A DNA stretch of 64,000 nucleotides from Dicyema japonicum (GCA_011109175.1 RDEW01000035.1:263564-327563), one strand, 5' to 3'. Shown: positions 22,022 through 32,819, numbered from the stretch's first letter. Translations and numbers: made by a program. The notes: generated by a model not told the origin, from the letters alone.

Positions 22022-23037
22022 TTAATGTTGTCCTTTCCTAGACGCTTCCACTGTCAGTATGGCCACCACCCTCCTAGCTGATACTTGGCTCACTGTAAGA
22101 GTCAGGGGGAGCCTGTCTCGCCGATTTGAGACGACTGTTGGCACTCCACAGGGAGACCCATTATCACCTATCATTTTTGTCATATACCTTGAAGCTGCTT
22201 TACGGGAGTCAAAACTGATAATGGGTGAAATGACAAACATTATTGCGTATGCTGACGACGTAGACTTTATTTCAAACGACAAAATATCGCTCACCGCTTG
22301 ATGGAAGAAGTGTTTAATTGCTAAAAGTAAATCCGGACAAGACTGAGGGAACTGAACACAAGAGGGAAGAAACAAGGAAGAAGGAGCACTGGCGCAAGTG
22401 CAAAAAGTTTGGCTTCCTCCTAGGAGACCGTGAAGAAATTACAAGGAAAACCCTAGCACAAACTGCCTTCTCCAGATTAAAGAACACCTGGCTCTACAAA
22501 AAGGGCCTTGATATTATAACAAAAACTCGATTATAAAACTCACTAGTGAAACCCATACTACTGTATAACGCTGGTACCTGGACCTGCTCAAGAAATGAAC
22601 TGAAGAAGCTTAATGGGTTTCATAGAGACCAACTACGGCATATGATGTTTGAAAGAAGTGATACGAGAATGTTATCTAATCATTTTTATAAGAGGACGAA
22701 GACCTCAGAAATTTCTAATGAGATTCTGGATACACGATAGAGGCTTTTTGGTCATATTCTGCGACTGGACCTAGATTCACCCGCGAACGTAGCCATGGAG
22801 GATTATATCATGTTGGAGGCCCCCTGTTTCCGTGGTCGCCCAAGGACGAAACTGTCAGTCGTTTTCGACGAGGACCTCAAAGAAATGGGACGGCATTTTG
22901 GAAGTGGAGAAGATCTTGACTGGTTACGCACTACGGCTTTGAATAGGAGAAATAGATGAAACTAACCAGTGTTTTGCTAACTCGTGTTGCATATGTTTTG
23001 TCAAGTCCTATGACATAGCGATAAGTGAAAATAATAA
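22022..23037 (+). mobile_element. LINE ORF2, reverse transcriptase to 3' end
   Basis: TTLLADTWLTVRVRGSLSRRF, TVGTPQGDPLSPIIFVIYLEA and IIAYADDVDFISND (YADD at 22248-22259, intact) are followed in other frames by FGFLLGDREEITRKTLAQ, VKPILLYNAGTWTCSRNE, FHRDQLRHMMF and RLFGHILRLDLDSPANVAM. It ends EAPCFRGRPRTKLSVVFDEDL. Four pieces in three frames, with stops at 22302, 22534 and 22738, show inactivation. The sequence ends gacatagcgataagtgaaaataataataa, like the gataagtgctaataataa ends at 44.6 and 48.1 kb: a short AAT-type microsatellite tail. The BCAS2 fragment starts directly after this tail. Confidence 0.8.
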
Positions 23038-23290
23038 TAAGTGGTTCTAGAAGGTCTACCGTATTATGAGCAGGGATATGACAATGTCTCGTAAAAGAAG
23101 CTGTAGACCAAATAATTATCTTGTAGGTATTAAATCTAATCGAGGAGGAATGAAAACCTTTCCTCACATAAAAACTACCTAAAAAAATTTTCCCGTTAGA
23201 CTTAAGCTTGTTCGAGGTATGCCAAAAATTCACGTGCCTAGACTAAAATTCTAAAAAACGAAATGAAGAGGATCAAATCAGGTATTTCAA
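23038..23290 (+). pseudogene. BCAS2: Second BCAS2/SPF27-like fragment, same 24-nt intron
   Basis: This fragment is homologous to 7035-7290. GTGGTTCTAGAAGGTCTACC begins within exon 1, directly after the LINE tail. The intron (23103-23126, GTAGACCA...TTGTAG, 24 nt) sits at the identical codon boundary, followed by GTATTAAATCTAATCGAGG. Here the A-run frameshift of copy 1 is absent: the frame reads ILKNEMKRIKSGI, closer to the family (IMRNEFERLAA). It has its own one-base deletion in exon 1 (GTCTCG versus GTCCTCG). Two copies with different lesions and a shared intron imply duplication from an unspliced source followed by independent decay. Confidence 0.75.
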
Positions 23291-23429
23291 TTTTATTCAC
23301 ATCCAGTTATGCAAATAAGTGAGTGTCTCATCCTCCCTCAGAATCGACCTTAACATTTCTGTTGTGTCCATGGGGAAACGAAATCTTAACGTTCCCTGAT
23401 GATTCTTCGTTCCGTTGTTATCTGAGATG

Positions 23430-23640
23430 CTGCACGTTTCAATTATAGATTGTTAAAAGGAGTGCGGGCAGAGCACCCCGCCATGCTTCTATGAACAACA
23501 TTGTCATGCGTGCTCTTGAAGCTGCAGGCTTCCCAGCAGTACTGGAGCCCATAAGATTGGACCGCGGAGACGGGAAAAGACCGGATGGGTTAACTATCTT
23601 TCCGTTCACTGAGAGAAAATCACTCTATAGGACTGCACTG
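23430..23640 (+). mobile_element. Nuclease-like domain, middle fragment
   Basis: VKRSAGRAPRHASMNNIVMRA, then LEPIRLDRGDGKRPDGLTIF and PFTERKSLYR, after which homology stops abruptly. This is the PD-containing centre of the 15.7-kb domain; the WDVTC part is missing. Confidence 0.6.
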
Positions 23641-23929
23641 TTGTGGATTCTTTGTCGAACTCGATTTACATTATTTGGCATGTTCTGCCTTTTGACACGT
23701 TTCTGTCCTTTAACACGTTGGTTTGGTCCCGTATTTTGTTTTACATTTATTTCATATATTTCTATTATATTGTCGCACATTTAGACAAATATTATTTATG
23801 TTATTGTTTCATCAAATAGTGTTGAAGGTCTTTTATCAAAATGTCTAATATATATTTTGGAACCTATAAATATGAATTGAAAGGACATTCGGTTCAGTCA
23901 ATATTGACGAATCAAAATGTCGAAATTAG

Positions 23930-24484
23930 AGTTGACACGTCGATTTTGACAGAAACAAAAGTTCCAATACAATAAACCTGATATTTTCGTGTATGACAAA
24001 ACAAAGAAGGAAGTAACTTAATTGAAGTGGGATTACCTCACAAGACCGACTAAAGCAAGTTGAAGTTGAGAAACTTCACAAATATGACTTGCTAGCAAAT
24101 AAACTTTCGCTGCTCTATGAATGCCAAGTGAAGATTATTCCAGTGGTTTTGACATGGGATGGAGTTGTCTCAAGATGCTTCAAGAATCATATGGATAAAT
24201 TATCTATTGAAGAATCAACGAGGGCTTAAATCCAATCGGTTGTGCTGAAGAGAACGCTCGAATGTATGCTCATTGAACATAAGCATGGGATGAAGGTATA
24301 CGATGAAGAGTACGCCTCTGCTACCTCCCAACTTGTGGAACTGGCATGCCGTGAGAACAGCCCATTGGACTCTAACGGAGATATTTTGACTGAATCTGAT
24401 GTGGAGATGCGGAGTAACAGAGAGGTTATGGCACATTCTTCTTCTAAGAGAAAAAGAGGGATTACCAACAATCTGGATTAAAAT
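23930..24484 (+). mobile_element. R2-like element, C-terminal nuclease region
   Basis: The plus strand reads NKPDIFVYDKTKKEV (PD motif), then TSQDRLKQVEVEKLHKYDLLA and YECQVKIIPVVLTWDGVVSR. It continues IQSVVLKRTLECMLIEHKHG and stops after NNLD at about 24481. This is the C-terminal domain missing from the middle of the 4.8-5.8 kb element, and the two copies share VLTWDGVVS. Stops occur at about 24018 and 24228; the last 80 codons are open. KPD...IEVG is the PD-(D/E)xK-like signature of restriction-like LINE endonucleases. Confidence 0.65.
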
Positions 24485-25557
24485 ACGCTTAATTAGTTGA
24501 TTTACTCGTTTATTTACTATTATTAAATTTATTTTTTTATCAATATTTTGAAAATTTATTGTAATTTTTCTGAAATGTTATCATTATTGCTAACTGAAAG
24601 CTCATTCAATTATTTTTTTCTCGTCGGTGGGTATTATAAATGCACGAAACTATTTACGTCCCCATGAGAAGGGAGTTTGCTTTTCTTTTATCACATCCAG
24701 TTTGAAAGGCAATGTCAAGACATTCCAGATCGACTTGACTTTGATCTGGCATTACTTGTTGACCTTCAAATAATCAATATTTTGGTTATGTAATCCAAAT
24801 TAAGTCGTGTCTGACCCTTGGAGATATCATGAGCCAATTTTCTCCACTCTCCCCGATCCGTCGCAATTTGGAGTGCCTTGATATGGGCATTCTCTGAAAG
24901 ATTATCATTATTGCTAACTGAAAGCTCATTCAATGATTTTTTCTCATCTACGGATTAGTTTTGTGTGATCATTTCAGAATTTAGAAATTCTTTTTTTACA
25001 CCACTCCCTATGAATCCCTCATTCCTTATGTTACAACGGTATTGTCTATATATTCATCCGTATGATTATCGAATAACCATATTTTTTAGATCGTTACGAC
25101 AATTTGAGGAAGGTTCAACTTTATCTTCAAGATTTTAATTGACTCTTGGTTGTTCTACTGATAAAATTGAATAAGAGGGGAGATAAAATGGGAAGGAACT
25201 GTATTTTCTGGTGTACGAGATTATTCATTTCTTCAAGTAATCCTTTGTGCCAAGTACATTGAAGGATCCAAGAGTAAATGATAAGAGATGGTATAGACAT
25301 TTTTTTACTTTTACTCTCAATACTTGTTATTACTCCAGTAGGTGCCTTCACATATCTGGAATTCTCATTCCTTTTGTAACTCTTCCATGTAAGCATCTGC
25401 CACTTTCTTCTCCAAAAGACGAGATAACAACCACGGCAATAAATTAATTCAAATTTACCAAATTTCAAAATATTTGTAAATAAACTAATTTTTATTATTT
25501 AAATAAAATTTAAAAAAAATATCTAGGTCCTCCTCAAAATATGAGAAGAAATCTTTT
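24485..25557. other. Region without a recognised gene
   Basis: A direct repeat of TTATCATTATTGCTAACTGAAAGCTCATTCAAT lies at about 24578-24611 and 24902-24935. The minus frame 25468-25127 (113 codons) is coding-like but unassigned. An A/T spacer at about 25460-25530 ends in ATATCTAG before the next LINE fragment. Confidence 0.4.
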
Positions 25558-25584
25558 ATGAAGATTAATGCCAAAAAGACATTA

Positions 25585-26170
25585 CTATCACCATTCTTAT
25601 TCAACTTATTTACGGCTGACATTCCGACGCCGAATGGAAATGACGACCTGCTCCTGGCTCATGCAGTCGAGGTCGTCTTGGCCTTACGGGATCAGACATC
25701 TAAACAGCGACGTAAAGAATACAACAACACTTCGATCGACTACTTGAGTAGTTTAATGAAAATCGGATGTCAATCAACACCAAAAAATCTGCTACAACTA
25801 TCTATACCTCGGACAAAAGATTGTCAAACAGACAATAGAATTTACTGCGAAGGTGTGAGAAAAAAATCAACCTTCTGAAATGCCTAACAGGTCTATGGAA
25901 AATTGGACATCACCCTATACTTAAAACGCTCTACTCACAGTACATCGAACCATGCATTTCATCTGCGTGTGCTTCATGGGGACCATTGGCCTCTTGTACG
26001 AACACTCAGAAAATTTCCACAACCCAGAAAAGGCCTTCAAACTAACTCAAAGATGGTATACAGGGGAAAATATCAAAATCACCGACGCCCTTGGAGACAC
26101 TAATTAAAAAATGAGAAAAAACACCAACGCCAAGAAGAAAGTGCTCGCCCGAAGCGAACTTCTGTAGGCT
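25585..26170 (+). mobile_element. Jockey-like LINE, palm and thumb fragment
   Basis: LSPFLFNLFTADIP, then LAHAVEVVLALRDQTSKQ (YADD worn to HAVE) and, in other frames, EKKINLLKCLTGLWKIGHHP, LKTLYSQYIEPCISSACASW. The spacing from LSPxLFNLF to the degenerate active site and on to the C.KxW.P...TLY..Y thumb matches Jockey-type ORF2. Three frames are used, so it is dead. Confidence 0.65.
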
Positions 26171-27529
26171 CAAGGATCAACACCGAGCAAATATGAGACC
26201 CATGATTCAATTCGTCGGATCACTTAGTTAGTTTTTTTCCGTTTAACAGTAGTCTTTGAATTAATTTTAATTTTTTTATTTAATGCAAGATTCCAAGAGA
26301 AACCTTAGGACCAAGCCATGTATGGACACTGAAATCACTTTATTAGATTATAACTCTTGCCTCTTAGGGTTCCAGTATTTATCAATTAAATTAAGCAATT
26401 CAATCTACTTTGGGCAATTATCAAGATCTGGATCATTGAGAGATAATAACCAAGACCACTCGGAATATTTGAATGAATATTTAAAATAGATGCGCGTAAA
26501 TTTCTCCTTATTGACGATAACAAGCACGAGTCTAAAAGGGCATTAATAGTTTTTTATAGTCGATGAAGCTAAAATCGAATTATCGGAAAAGTAATGTCCG
26601 TAAAGAACGAGGCGCATCATTAAAATGTATAGTACCTGATGTTAAATACGGAGTGGAGCACCTGAGATCCGTATTTTATCGGTAGGATTCGACTCAATAT
26701 TTAATCTAACGGAGGACCCTTTTATTATTTTCTAAAAATTGAACCTATTTTCTGTTGTCTCCAAGAAATAACTGAGTAAATTCAATATTGGGGGAAAATT
26801 AGCGATTATTTTTTTAATTAATAAATAAAATGGCTTTTTTATTTTAACATGCTATTTAATCAAAAACTTCAAAAATATTATGAAATTATAAAAATAACGA
26901 TGCAATGAATTACTTGAAAATGACGTACTTTACCTGAAATAGGGTAATAAATAAGCTATAGTTAGTAAGTCGATTTTCAGACACAAATGGATGACTATTA
27001 TTTATTTTTGCCCGAGGATCACAAAGTTAGAAAAGAAAATCAATTTTCTCTTCTATGTGGAAGTCGATACTAGGGAAGGATTATTTCATTAACTTTAACA
27101 CACATTGTTGTAGTGGTAGGCGGTGAAGCGAGTTCCGTTAACTTGAGCTTTATCAAAAGCCGGAAAAACATATTCCCCACTATTAATAACTTCAAAAAAT
27201 AACTTCTTTAACATGAACATCTAAACAAAATAAATTTACAATCACCTCTGCTACTTATTAGAATTTTAAAAAGTAAAGCAAAATCATGATGGTTTGATTA
27301 AAAAAATAAAATTCTTATTACCTTTGCGGCCCCTGGTCAATTTATAAATTATCGATTTTGCCTCTGGTCTCAAATCGTGAGTACCTTTGCTTCACATAAA
27401 GAGAGCCACCCCCGTTTAAGTGCGACATCAGTCCTTTGAAATCAGTTAAAATACGTACTTAAGTACATCACCAAGGAAATCACGTTATGAATATTCATGT
27501 GACACGTGATTTTTTGAGAACCTAACATT
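26171..27529. other. AT-rich region without a recognised gene
   Basis: A plus frame at 26283-26489 (68 codons) follows an A/T spacer and is unassigned. No element ends or repeats shared with the rest of the window were seen. Confidence 0.4.
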
Positions 27530-27740
27530 AAACTTGTAAGAACTGTTATTGGAGTGAATTCACCTAATAAGTTCCGAGTTCGAATCTCGTAGCTGTACAC
27601 TGCGGAACCGGATTGTCTAATAACACGCAAAGAAAACAGAAATGAAGAACATACCTTGTTTCCCAATGATTAGTTATTCTAACAGTTTTTACTCGAATAA
27701 AGTGTATGTCAAGCCTGGGGGAACTACTAGGGTAGTTAAC
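27530..27740 (+). repeat. SINE-A copy 3, internally deleted
   Basis: A worn B box (GAGTTCGAATC) is followed directly by CACTGCGGAACCGGATTGTCTA, so the GGTGGAAGG...CGTCATCAGTG section is deleted. The tail is ACTCGAATAAAGTGTATGTCAAGCC. Order and sequence otherwise follow the 9.27- and 17.56-kb copies. Confidence 0.65.
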
Positions 27741-27747
27741 TAATAAT

Positions 27748-28990
27748 TAGGGCAAACATTTTTAACCTTAAAATTAAAAAAATTTAACTTTATTCTCAAT
27801 TTAAACTTGTAAAATATAAATACGAAACAATAAAAGAAAAATGTTGTTTTAAAGACTATTTATTGAAAATGGACATTACGTAGTTTTCCAGATTTCGTGT
27901 ACAAAAGTATCTATTTGTTTTTAAAAAAACTCTTGAATTAAGAAAAACATCTTTCGACAGATACCGAGGATGGCTGACAATTTAGAAGGAACGAATAATC
28001 TTCAGGAAATATATTTTTACATTCCATATTAATAATTTTAGTTAGGTCGCTTTCCAAAATTCTCTTCTCCAAATATTGCTCTGACCCCTGTTTCATCTTT
28101 TCCAAAATCAATTGCACTAAGCGTCGAATATGCGTACTATAAGAACAACCTGGAATATGTGAATAGTTATGCGAAATAGCGCATAAGCTCTGTACTATTT
28201 TTTCACTTTTCATTGTATTCTTCGTAAAAATGCCTTCGTCCTCAATTAACTCGAAAATGTTAATCACTGGGATAAAATTTTTTGAATAAAAAGATGCAGC
28301 CTTCACTAGATACCCCATCTCGTCAATACGACTTTGGAAAATTCCAATTTCGGAAAACAACAATTTTCGCTTTTGGTTCTTCCTAATAGAAGCTTGTACG
28401 CTAGCTATCACATCATCTCTTCTGGACAAGATTTTCTGATCTCCATTGAACAATTATGCAAAATGTGGGCGACCTTAAAAATTATAATTTTTTTAACTTT
28501 CCCAGCTAAATCATAAATGAATTAAATCAATATCGGCTGTCATATACCATACAGCATCAGAAATGAGAAGCATAAAATTATCCCGTTCAACAATTATATT
28601 TCGGATCGAATCATCAACAATCTGTGCTATAATATTTTTTGTAGGTGCAGACTCAATTGGTTTGAATGAGACCAAATAATAATTTTAGGCAGTTTGATTG
28701 ATCCCACCAAAAAATTTGTTAATCGGAATGTCACATTTCAGAAGAGCCTTAGTCACCTTCAAATCCCAGTTTCCAACTTTAGATTCATTTAATTTTTGTT
28801 GGCTAGACGTTGTCATACGATCTATCTATATCATCGAAAAATCTTTACCAACGGAAATTTTATGTTCTTGAACGACTTGTGAAGGTTAACAAAGTGTTTT
28901 TTAGCACTTCACTGTCGTTAAGCATAGTTTAAAATAACTCATGGTTATTATGTAATTGAAACTCTCTTGGAAATTCGTTAACAATTAATG
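27748..28990 (-). mobile_element. Second hAT element with transposase remnant
   Basis: The left end TAGGGCAAACATTTTTAACC matches the terminus at 19311; its preceding 8-mer CTAATAAT fits the Ac-like target pattern. The minus strand, from an ATG at 28816, reads TTSSQQKLNESKVGNWDLKV and LLKCDIPINKFFGGINQTA, with frame breaks. Then 171 open codons (28453-27938) end LNCQPSSVSVERCFS, the hAT C-terminal signature. The right terminus was not located. The transposase would bind termini and catalyse cut-and-paste; here it is fragmented. Confidence 0.65.
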
Positions 28991-29164
28991 TTGCTTAGTC
29001 AGAGAAGACGTAGAAATACGTGGCATACAAAAAACTGTAAACTATGCTGTTTAATATTTATTTAATAATAAAATAATAATTTGTTGAAATAATTAAAAAA
29101 AATTAAGTTTAAAAAATTTTACCTTACGATTTATTTTTTTAACTTTTTTTCAAAATATAAAGGG

Positions 29165-29560
29165 AGAACGTTTAAGTTGTTTCTGCAATAATTTTTATTA
29201 GATTAAACCTTTCTATGCGTTGTGTATAGAAACCAGTACTCGGGTCAATGAGGTTATAACGATGATCGACCATCATATGTACGAAAAGCATATCTTGTTG
29301 GTCGTTAGTCGAATATCCTCGCCAACTGTCTGATGAGTGTTGAACCAACTGCCACATTTGTGATTGTAGCTTTTGTAGGGATTCCATAGTTCGATCCGGA
29401 ATTTAAACGAGGAAAAATTCTTTAGTTTCCATGCAAATTCCTCCAAAAATCCATTGCTCGGTGAATACTCGTCCATAATTATTTTTGGCTTAGAAAATAG
29501 ACTTTCATAAGTTTCTAATGGCTTCTTCAACATTCACTCTAGGATTCTCTAACCATTTAC
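29165..29560 (-). mobile_element. ISXO2-like (IS1595-type) transposase fragment
   Basis: The minus strand reads KPKIIMDEYSPSN.., then SDSWRGYSTN, HMMVDHRYNLIDPSTG and FYTQRIERFNLIK. The sequence SDxWxGY...VxHxxNFxDPxTGxxTQxIE is the C-terminal half of the ISXO2-like DDE transposase domain (second D, then N/H and E region). Two overlapping frames are needed. This family is bacterial in origin but known in scattered eukaryotes. The N-terminal zinc ribbon was not found. Confidence 0.6.
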
Positions 29561-29959
29561 CTAAGATATGTAGCCACTAAAAATACCAGATTGTATACTA
29601 ATATTTGTCATACATGTTCTCTTCAAACAAAACCACTTCGCTACTCTAAGGACCATAGAATGTCCTTTTTACAATATCTTTCCTGGGGAAAATCCCCTTT
29701 TCTTGTAAAAATTAATTGTTTTCACAGCAAAGTATATTCGTAGATAAAAAATTCAAAAACTTAATAAATAAAAATAAATTATTAATTAAATATTTAATAT
29801 TTAACTAAAAAATTGTTGCAGGAAAGTGGCAGTCAATCAACTAGATAAAACCTCAATAAGTATTATGGAACTCATGAAAAGTGCTGTTTACCCAAAAATT
29901 GTTAAATTTGGTAAATCAAGACCATCGTGTTTCCCTTCAATGTGTTTGTCCCGCATGAG

Positions 29960-30205
29960 CATCATTAATACCATTGTGGGCAGTGCTTTCGCTCGCGTCA
30001 CGGATAGTTATGGGTTCGATTCCATTACCGTTACCTACTGGCGATAGGCTACCTTCTGTTATTTGCTTTCTTCAATTCCAAGAGGTGTCATATGATAAAT
30101 CGAATCTAAGACGCCCGTGCCTATCGGTATCCAAAAAGGACCCTTTCACCCCTATTCTACTGGAGAGGTTCCCACAATGGATGGAGGAAATAGGGTTCCG
30201 TAAAT
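29960..30205 (+). repeat. Possible tRNA-related SINE head
   Basis: A B-box-like GGGTTCGATTCC lies at 30012-30023, preceded 40 nt upstream by GTGGGCAGTGCTTTCGCTCGCG as a weak A box. No second copy was found in the window, so it is a candidate only. Confidence 0.35.
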
Positions 30206-30264
30206 TGTTATAATGTTTCTGTGTTTAGATTCGCTCATTACATTGATCTCGAATGATACGGAAT

Positions 30265-30570
30265 CCCAATCATCATATTTTCTTACGTTAATCACTTTCA
30301 ACATTAACAACCGTCCTTGTGCCAAATGTCAGGGATCTAGTACGGATGAGATAAACTCTGTGCAAAGACAGAAGACAGAAAATATAACGTTGTGATCTGA
30401 TGTCTTCAAGAGACTAAATTGGCTAGTCTGACTAACCTTCCTTCCCAATAGGTCGAAGCAACATGATTTGGGGTTTTTAATGAAGAATGCTATGTTTCAA
30501 ATATATCAAGATATTGCAATATTAAAGGCAGAATTGGGGTTCTATAACTCGAAACAAATTATTCTTCCCG
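30265..30570 (+). mobile_element. LINE endonuclease start, fragment
   Basis: LTLITFNINNRPCAKC in one frame and, after a frame change, CLQETKLASLTNLPS. FNxN followed about 35 residues later by CLQET is the beginning of an AP-type LINE endonuclease (E is catalytic). The rest is not readable. Confidence 0.5.
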
Positions 30571-30787
30571 CTCTAATGTACACCACAAAATGGGTGAATT
30601 AAAAGAATTCTCAATAAATTGATGATCTCCGCATTCACTCTCAACGGTGTACTGTTAACATGAACATTCCCGATTAATATATATCGCTGGGTATCAGAAG
30701 GCAAAAGTGGGCACGTGGAGAAAACCTTCATGGGAAAGCTTTGTTTGGGAGAAAAACCTGAACTTCTTTGCTAACTTCTGCAGGCGA

Positions 30788-31125
30788 ATATTACCCTAAC
30801 AGTTAGAATGTCATACACGAACAGAGGTTTTTTCCTATGCTCTGCCCTTTTTTTTCCTTCAATTAGTGTGACGTCATGTGATCCATCTGTCTCAGGAGGA
30901 GTTCAGGATAGTATCAAAAGGACTATTCGCCTCATCTTACTCCATTGGATCATTTCTTAACTCAGTGTTTCACTGGGAGTCATCAGAGACAAGTAGATGA
31001 CGCCACAAGAGAAAAGAAACAGATAAAAAGAAAAGAAACTTCTACCGACTAGCCAGTGGGGGAATCGAACCCAGGACAAATTGCTATGTTAGTCCAAACC
31101 ACTAGGAATATAACTCAACAAGTAA
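30788..31125 (-). repeat. SINE-B fold-back copy with tRNA-like head
   Basis: On the minus strand a head with TAGTGGTTTGGACTAACA and B box GGGTTCGATTC (31072-31062) leads into the SINE-B core (GTGGCGTCATCTACTTGTC, 31006-30988). A second core then follows in the opposite orientation (GACGTCATGTGATCCATCTG, plus strand 30870-30889). The transcript would form a hairpin. The same structure recurs at 36223-36545. Confidence 0.7.
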
Positions 31126-31194
31126 GGTCAACCAAACTATAAATTTAATAACTTATAATTAGTTAATCCGGCTTCAGTATTTTATTTAAATTTC

Positions 31195-31745
31195 TTCATT
31201 CTTCTTTAGTTTATTACTAATATCATTAATGGTACAATCTATCAATCTCTTATACTCCCTCATATTATTCACGTCTTCTTCAAACTCATTTATTATATAC
31301 TTCATCTCTGCTATTCTAACTCTATCTTTACTTATTTCTCTTATTAAAACTGAATTTTCACTATCTTTAACTTTTATTTTCTTCTCGTACTTTGTCTTTT
31401 ATTATTATTATTAGTTTTACTAGCAAACAGTCGCTTTTTAACATTTGAAGCTGTTGTTCTCTGTTAAATGATGCTTTGGCGTTCTCAAATGTTTCTTCAA
31501 GTTCTTTGTACTTATTTTCGATTGTTGTCATCTATCACTTATACTCATTACCAATCTATTAACAAGATCTTGATTCTCCGACATTTTCAGTGATAGTCTA
31601 TTCTCGCATTCTTGCTGATTAATCTTTAATGATATGTTAATTTTACTCTTATATTATTTAATTTGTTTATTTTGACATTATTCTCGTTTTTAATTTCTCC
31701 AAAGAGTCCATCGGAAAAAATACGAAATTTCCCGCTTTAATAGTA
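31195..31745 (-). pseudogene. Coiled-coil protein remnant, copy 1
   Basis: Consecutive minus-strand blocks in shifting frames read MDSLEKLKTR, KINISLKINQQECENRLSLK, MSENQDLVNRLVMSISD, MTTIENKYKELEETFENAKA, FNREQQLQMLKSDCLLVK, then KVKDSENSVLIREISKDRV, RIAEMKYIINEFEEDVNNMR and EYKRLIDCTINDISNKLKKN. The heptad-like E/K/L composition is that of a long coiled coil. Three frameshifts disrupt it. The protein family is not recognised; a host structural protein or an ORF1 of an unknown element are both possible. The 3' flank carries the fold-back SINE, and the 3' part of the coil with the SINE is duplicated at 36.2-37.0 kb. Confidence 0.55.
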
Positions 31746-31812
31746 TTGTTGACAATTATTATTTATTTTTTTTAGTTTTTTAAATTTTATTATCAAATAG
31801 ATAAAAATTAAA

Positions 31813-32280
31813 TTAAGGCATCTGAATGGCCATGCTATTTCCCCTAACAATAGCCAACGAGATACGTTCTCGGAACCAACCAGTCTCTCGCGGATCTTTG
31901 GTCACAGCTTGAATCATGGAGCCGATCTTACGAACCAACTCATCTGCTTGGGGGCCAAGGATTCCTGACGTTTCCACCGCGAATGGAACAAAAAGATACT
32001 CCTCCGAAATTCTCTGGTACTTCCTCCTCTTTCGTTCCTCGGCCTGCTTCGAAACATGTCCTGGGTCTGAAGCACAAGCAACCAAATTAGACGGGGAATA
32101 AGTATCAACACACGTCGCTTCCCAGATCAGGTTTCGTCCATTGGCGAATGGAAAAGTCGTCATCCCATCAGGGCGTTTTCCATCGTTTCGGGAAAGACCA
32201 GCAGGTTCTAACAGGCAATGGTGTCCAGCAGAGGCAAGGGAATTCTTTAATGTCATGTTAAGACAGGAGTGCCTGGGGAA
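31813..32280 (-). mobile_element. Nuclease-like domain, C-terminal two thirds, open frame
   Basis: The frame is open from about 32280 to the stop just below 31816. It reads FPRHSCLNMTLKNSLASAG, LLEPAGLSRNDGKRPDGMTT, FPFANGRNLIWEATCVDTYSP, RRKYQRISEEYLFVPFAVET and GILGPQADELVRKIG, then DPRETGWFRERISLAIVRGN. This is the most intact C-terminus of the family; WE replaces WD at the position of the second acidic residue. No reverse transcriptase is upstream, because a plus-strand LINE derivative starts at about 32285. Confidence 0.7.
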
Positions 32281-32284
32281 AATA

Positions 32285-32700
32285 GTGCATGGAAAGAAAA
32301 GAACTTTATAACGACCTTCCAAAATACAAGATATCAATCGGATGTCTCCAAGAGACAAAAGTATCGAAGGAGTTTGAAATCTTATACAAGAGAACAGGAA
32401 CTGAGCCAATATTATGTGAGATTACTGATTCAAGATGGAGGCTCTTTGGACACATACTCCGCCACGATATGGGGACCCCTGCCAACATAGCAATGGAGGA
32501 GTATTTTGTCTTAGAAGCTTCTCGTTTCCTCGGCCGGCCGAGGACAACACTGCCGGTTATTTTAAATAAAGATCTCAGGATATGCTACGGAACTTGGCAA
32601 CGGATCGAAAAAGATGGGGGACGTTAATTAGATTGTTAACTTTTCGTGTTGCACATGCTTTGTCATGATCTTGGCATCGCGTACGTGCCTATAATAATAA
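32285..32700 (+). mobile_element. LINE internal-deletion derivative (EN start fused to ORF2 end)
   Basis: One open frame (32289-32627) reads KELYNDLPKYKISIGCLQET, the beginning of an AP-type endonuclease. It passes within about 20 residues into ILCEITDSRWRLFGHILRHD, TPANIAMEEYFVLEASRFLG and RPRTTLPVILNKDL, the extreme end of ORF2. Everything between, including the whole reverse transcriptase, is absent, yet the frame is continuous. The 3' end is gcgtacgtgcctataataataaaa. It could be a non-autonomous LINE derivative. Confidence 0.7.
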
Positions 32701-32819
32701 AATGAATTATCATGCCTTTCATTGAAAAATTTATGTTTATGAAAACATGAAACACATATCTTTTTGCCGTTATTCTCGCACAATAATATATAAACTCCAC
32801 TTTTTTTCAGAATGGTTCA

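Noticed and set aside
25127-25468. 113-codon minus frame as ISXO2 or MULE transposase
   Set aside because: I tried to fit both families, but no catalytic or zinc-ribbon residues line up; left unassigned.
31040-31125. tRNA gene on the minus strand
   Set aside because: A and B boxes are present, but the sequence continues into a SINE body and recurs at 36.5 kb; no cloverleaf acceptor stem was found.
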